Shown here in pieces: positions 5,147 to 7,741 of a DNA stretch of 7,741 nucleotides. Position numbers and translations under genes: made by a program. Numbering within the stretch: the stretch's first letter is position 1; every line of letters starts with the position of its first letter. Origin of the DNA: an uncultured Bacillota bacterium (GTDB lineage Bacteria; Bacillota; Clostridia; Lachnospirales; Lachnospiraceae); contig CATWQE010000102.1 of NCBI GenBank assembly GCA_958352855.1, forward strand, positions 1 through 7,741, written 5' to 3'. The notes beneath the pieces are model-generated. The model did not search any database. It saw only the letters and a program-made list of their open reading frames with translations, and had not been told where the DNA came from.

Positions 5147-6520
5147 ATGGCAAAAGGGAAAAAGACGGCATTTTTTTGTCAGAATTGTGGATACGAATCA
5201 TCCAAGTGGATGGGACAATGTCCGGGATGCAGGGAGTGGAATACCTTTGTGGAGGAGCCAACTGCAAGTTGTGGTAAGAGTGCTACCGGGAGTGTCAGCA
5301 GGAACACAGGGGGAAACAGAAGTGAGCCGGTTCAGCTTTCGCATATTCAGATACAGGAAGATGACCGTATAAGAACAGAAATACAGGAGTTAGACAGAGT
5401 TTTGGGAGGAGGCATTGTTCCTGGTTCCATGGTTTTAGTGGGAGGAGATCCTGGAATCGGAAAATCCACCCTTCTGCTTCAGGTGTGCCGGGAACTGACT
5501 TTAAGACAGCATAAGGTTTTATACATATCAGGAGAGGAATCCCTGCGGCAGATTAAACTGCGCGCCAGCAGAATCGGGGAGTTTAATGATCAGTTGCTGC
5601 TTCTTTGCGAAACCAATCTGGAGCTTATTCGCAGTACCATTGAACGCACAAAGCCGGAAACAGTTATCATTGATTCTATTCAGACCATGTATAATGAGGA
5701 AGTGTCTTCTGCACCGGGAAGCGTTTCACAGGTGCGGGAATCCACAGGCGTGCTTATGCAGATTGCAAAGGGAATGGGGATTTCCATGTTTATTGTGGGA
5801 CATGTGACAAAGGATGGAAGTGTGGCAGGTCCCAGAGTACTGGAGCACATGGTGGATACCGTTCTTTACTTTGAGGGGGATCGACAGGTGGCATACCGGA
5901 TTTTGCGAAGTGTAAAAAACAGGTTTGGTTCTACCAATGAAATCGGTGTTTTTGAGATGCAGGAAAAAGGTTTAATCGAAGTGAAAAACCCTTCTCAGGT
6001 AATGCTAAACGGAAGACCTACGGATGCCTCCGGCTCTGTGGTGGTTTGCTCTATAGAAGGAACCAGACCTATTCTCATAGAGATTCAGGCGCTGGTGACC
6101 AGAACCAATTTCGGGCTTCCAAGGAGAACCTCTGTGGGAATCGATTACAACCGGGTGAATCTTCTCATGGCAGTATTGGAAAAAAGGGCGGGAATGCATC
6201 TGGGAGACTGTGATGCCTATGTGAATCTTGCCGGAGGCATGAAGCTTGGAGAGCCTGCCATTGACCTGGGGGTTGTCATGGCTGTGGTTTCCAGTTTTAA
6301 GAATAAAGTACTGGACCCGGGAATCCTGATTTTCGGAGAGGTGGGACTTTCTGGAGAAGTTCGGGGTGTCAGTATGGCAGAAAATAGGGTAAGAGAAGCG
6401 GAAAAGCTGGGATTTACAGCCTGTATTATGCCAAAAGCAAATATTGAAAGTATTCAGGGAAAATATAAAATTCGTCTGATAGGAGTAGCAAATATAAAAG
6501 AAGCAATGGGGTATTTGTAA
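5147..6520 (+). CDS. radA: RadA (Sms), DNA branch-migration ATPase
   Basis: The 457-residue protein has the full RadA layout and length (B. subtilis and E. coli proteins are about 458-460 residues). An N-terminal C4 zinc finger has cysteines at 11, 14, 25 and 28 (CQNC...CPGC). A RecA-like ATPase core has Walker A GDPGIGKST (100-108), and the RadA-specific KNRFG motif lies at 257-261. The C-terminal third is a Lon-protease-like domain with GGMKLGEPAIDLGVVMAV, which in this family is structural and not proteolytic. RadA acts in homologous recombination and repair, as a helicase-like motor that extends RecA-made D-loops. GAGGA (5136-5140) lies 6 bases before the ATG. It is downstream of clpC as in Bacillus, but separated by a gene and a terminator. 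The next gene is an MFS transporter, not disA. All key residues are present. Confidence 0.97.
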   Translation: MAKGKKTAFFCQNCGYESSKWMGQCPGCREWNTFVEEPTASCGKSATGSVSRNTGGNRSEPVQLSHIQIQEDDRIRTEIQELDRVLGGGIVPGSMVLVGGDPGIGKSTLLLQVCRELTLRQHKVLYISGEESLRQIKLRASRIGEFNDQLLLLCETNLELIRSTIERTKPETVIIDSIQTMYNEEVSSAPGSVSQVRESTGVLMQIAKGMGISMFIVGHVTKDGSVAGPRVLEHMVDTVLYFEGDRQVAYRILRSVKNRFGSTNEIGVFEMQEKGLIEVKNPSQVMLNGRPTDASGSVVVCSIEGTRPILIEIQALVTRTNFGLPRRTSVGIDYNRVNLLMAVLEKRAGMHLGDCDAYVNLAGGMKLGEPAIDLGVVMAVVSSFKNKVLDPGILIFGEVGLSGEVRGVSMAENRVREAEKLGFTACIMPKANIESIQGKYKIRLIGVANIKEAMGYL

Positions 6521-6521
6521 T

Positions 6522-7741
6522 ATGAATCAAATGATTACAATAGGAAAAAGAGCCTTTTGGAAACTGTTCGGGCAGTATAAGGGTTTGAGAAAAGAATTAT
6601 ATGTTTTATTCTGGGGAAAGGCAGCGACCAATATGGGAGCCATGATCTGGCCTATGCTGACCTTAATCCTCAGCAATAAACTGGGGATGAACGCTCAGGA
6701 AATTGCAACCATTACCATCACACTGGGGATTATCCAGTTTCCTGTAAATTTACTGGGAGGAAAGCTGGCAGATCACTGTAATAAGAGGAATCTAATTCTT
6801 GTCTGTGATCTGGTAACAGTCATTTGTTATCTGATTGCAGCGGCAATTCCGGTATCTATGGCGCAGATTCTCCTGTTTTTTACAGCCAGTGTATTCCAGA
6901 CCATGGAAAATCCGTCTTATGATGCTCTTGTGGCAGATTTAAGCAAAACAGAAGAACGGGAAAAGGCATATAGCCTGATTTATCTGGGAATGAACCTGGG
7001 CATTGTTCTGGCGCCGTCCATTGGCGGCATGCTGTTTCAGCATCATCTGGGGCTGGCCTATGCTATCGATGGCCTGACAACCTTGTCTTCCACAATTTTG
7101 ATTTTTTTGTTTATCAAAGATATTACACCGGTAACAGAAAAGAAAAAGAACGTTTATGAAAAGGAACAGCATACACAGTCCACCTGGAAAATTTTGTGGG
7201 GACAGAAGACCATTCTATTTTTTCTGATTTGTTGGGCAGTCTATCAGTTTTCTTATACCCAGTTTAATTTTCTGATTCCATTGAACATGGAAGCTTTGTA
7301 TGATGCAAAAGGCGCGGTGTATTTTGGTTTTATAACCAGCCTGAATGGACTTGTGGTGATTTTGGGGACTCCTGTTTTGACAAAGGCAGCGGGAAAGCTT
7401 TCTGATATTCAGAAGCTTACAATGGGACAAATATTGGTCTGGTTTAGTCTTGGCATGTATCTGTTTATTCAGGGAATGCTTCCTATGTACTATCTTTCTA
7501 TGGTTATTTTTACTGTTGGAGAAATTTTAACAACGCTGGGCTCTTATCCGTATCTTACAAGAAGAATTCCGGCATCTCACAGAGGAAGAATTTCTTCGGT
7601 ATCCAGCCTTTTTCTGGGAGCGGCAGCCTACGGTTCTCAAGGCTTGATAGGTGGAATTGTAGAGCATGGAACCCTGATACAGGCATGGAAATGGATTGCT
7701 GGAATCGGCGCTGTGGGTATTTTGTTTTATTTCCTTTTAAT
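6522..7741 (+). CDS. MFS transporter, drug-efflux-like (3' end outside the window)
   Basis: The open frame runs 406 codons plus two bases to the window edge with no stop, so the gene is partial. The product is a polytopic membrane protein with about 11-12 hydrophobic segments. MFS motif A is visible between segments 2 and 3 as GGKLADHCNKRN (79-90), a basic, charged loop (about 201-228, KKKNVYEKEQ) separates the two halves, and a conserved-looking RRIPASHRGRISSVSSL segment (347-363) lies in the second half. The fold resembles multidrug-type proton-coupled exporters, but the substrate cannot be inferred. The start ATG comes one base after the radA stop (TAATATG), with only a weak GGGG stretch about 10 bases upstream, so translation is probably coupled to radA. 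An ATG three codons in (6531) is an alternative start. It probably shares the radA transcript. Confidence 0.88.
   Translation, partial: MNQMITIGKRAFWKLFGQYKGLRKELYVLFWGKAATNMGAMIWPMLTLILSNKLGMNAQEIATITITLGIIQFPVNLLGGKLADHCNKRNLILVCDLVTVICYLIAAAIPVSMAQILLFFTASVFQTMENPSYDALVADLSKTEEREKAYSLIYLGMNLGIVLAPSIGGMLFQHHLGLAYAIDGLTTLSSTILIFLFIKDITPVTEKKKNVYEKEQHTQSTWKILWGQKTILFFLICWAVYQFSYTQFNFLIPLNMEALYDAKGAVYFGFITSLNGLVVILGTPVLTKAAGKLSDIQKLTMGQILVWFSLGMYLFIQGMLPMYYLSMVIFTVGEILTTLGSYPYLTRRIPASHRGRISSVSSLFLGAAAYGSQGLIGGIVEHGTLIQAWKWIAGIGAVGILFYFLL

Noticed and set aside
6939..7430. Minus-strand open frames over the MFS gene
   Set aside because: They are antisense to a continuous 406-codon transporter frame that carries MFS motif A.

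Overview
The window looks like chromosomal core DNA from a low-to-moderate-GC Firmicute, most likely a Clostridia/Lachnospiraceae-type gut anaerobe. The reasons are strong AGGAGG-type ribosome sites, sigma-A-like promoters, a two-cluster ferredoxin-nitroreductase fusion, and a clpC-radA neighbourhood without ctsR, mcsA or mcsB. The genus assignment is inference. I see no mobile element, CRISPR array, tRNA or rRNA.

Layout. Left part, minus strand (about 1-1640): a two-gene unit read leftwards. A ferredoxin-nitroreductase fusion (786-1577) is followed 21 bases later by trmO (54-764), a tRNA-Thr methyltransferase, and ends in a hairpin terminator at the left edge. A short divergent control region (1578-1716) holds a good plus-strand promoter with a perfect 10-bp palindrome between its -35 and -10 boxes, and a weaker minus-strand promoter. 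Right part, plus strand: a small YtrA-type GntR repressor gene (1717-2085), clpC (2113-4566) and a 137-residue protein of unknown function (4632-5045) form one apparent transcription unit that ends in a strong intrinsic terminator (5070-5124). radA (5147-6520) follows, then an MFS transporter gene (from 6522) that starts one base after the radA stop and runs off the right edge.

How the genes fit together. ClpC is the protein-unfolding partner of ClpP. In Bacillus its operon is ctsR-mcsA-mcsB-clpC-radA-disA. Here the clpC-radA adjacency is kept, but the CtsR/McsA/McsB control module is replaced by a GntR-family regulator, and disA does not follow radA. ClpC still has the two N-domain glutamates that bind phosphoarginine in B. 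subtilis. The working hypothesis is that the GntR protein represses its own gene and clpC through the palindrome. The link to the divergent nitroreductase-trmO unit is positional only. Apart from this regulatory rewiring and the unknown 137-residue protein, the window is ordinary housekeeping DNA, and I do not see a clear new multi-gene system.
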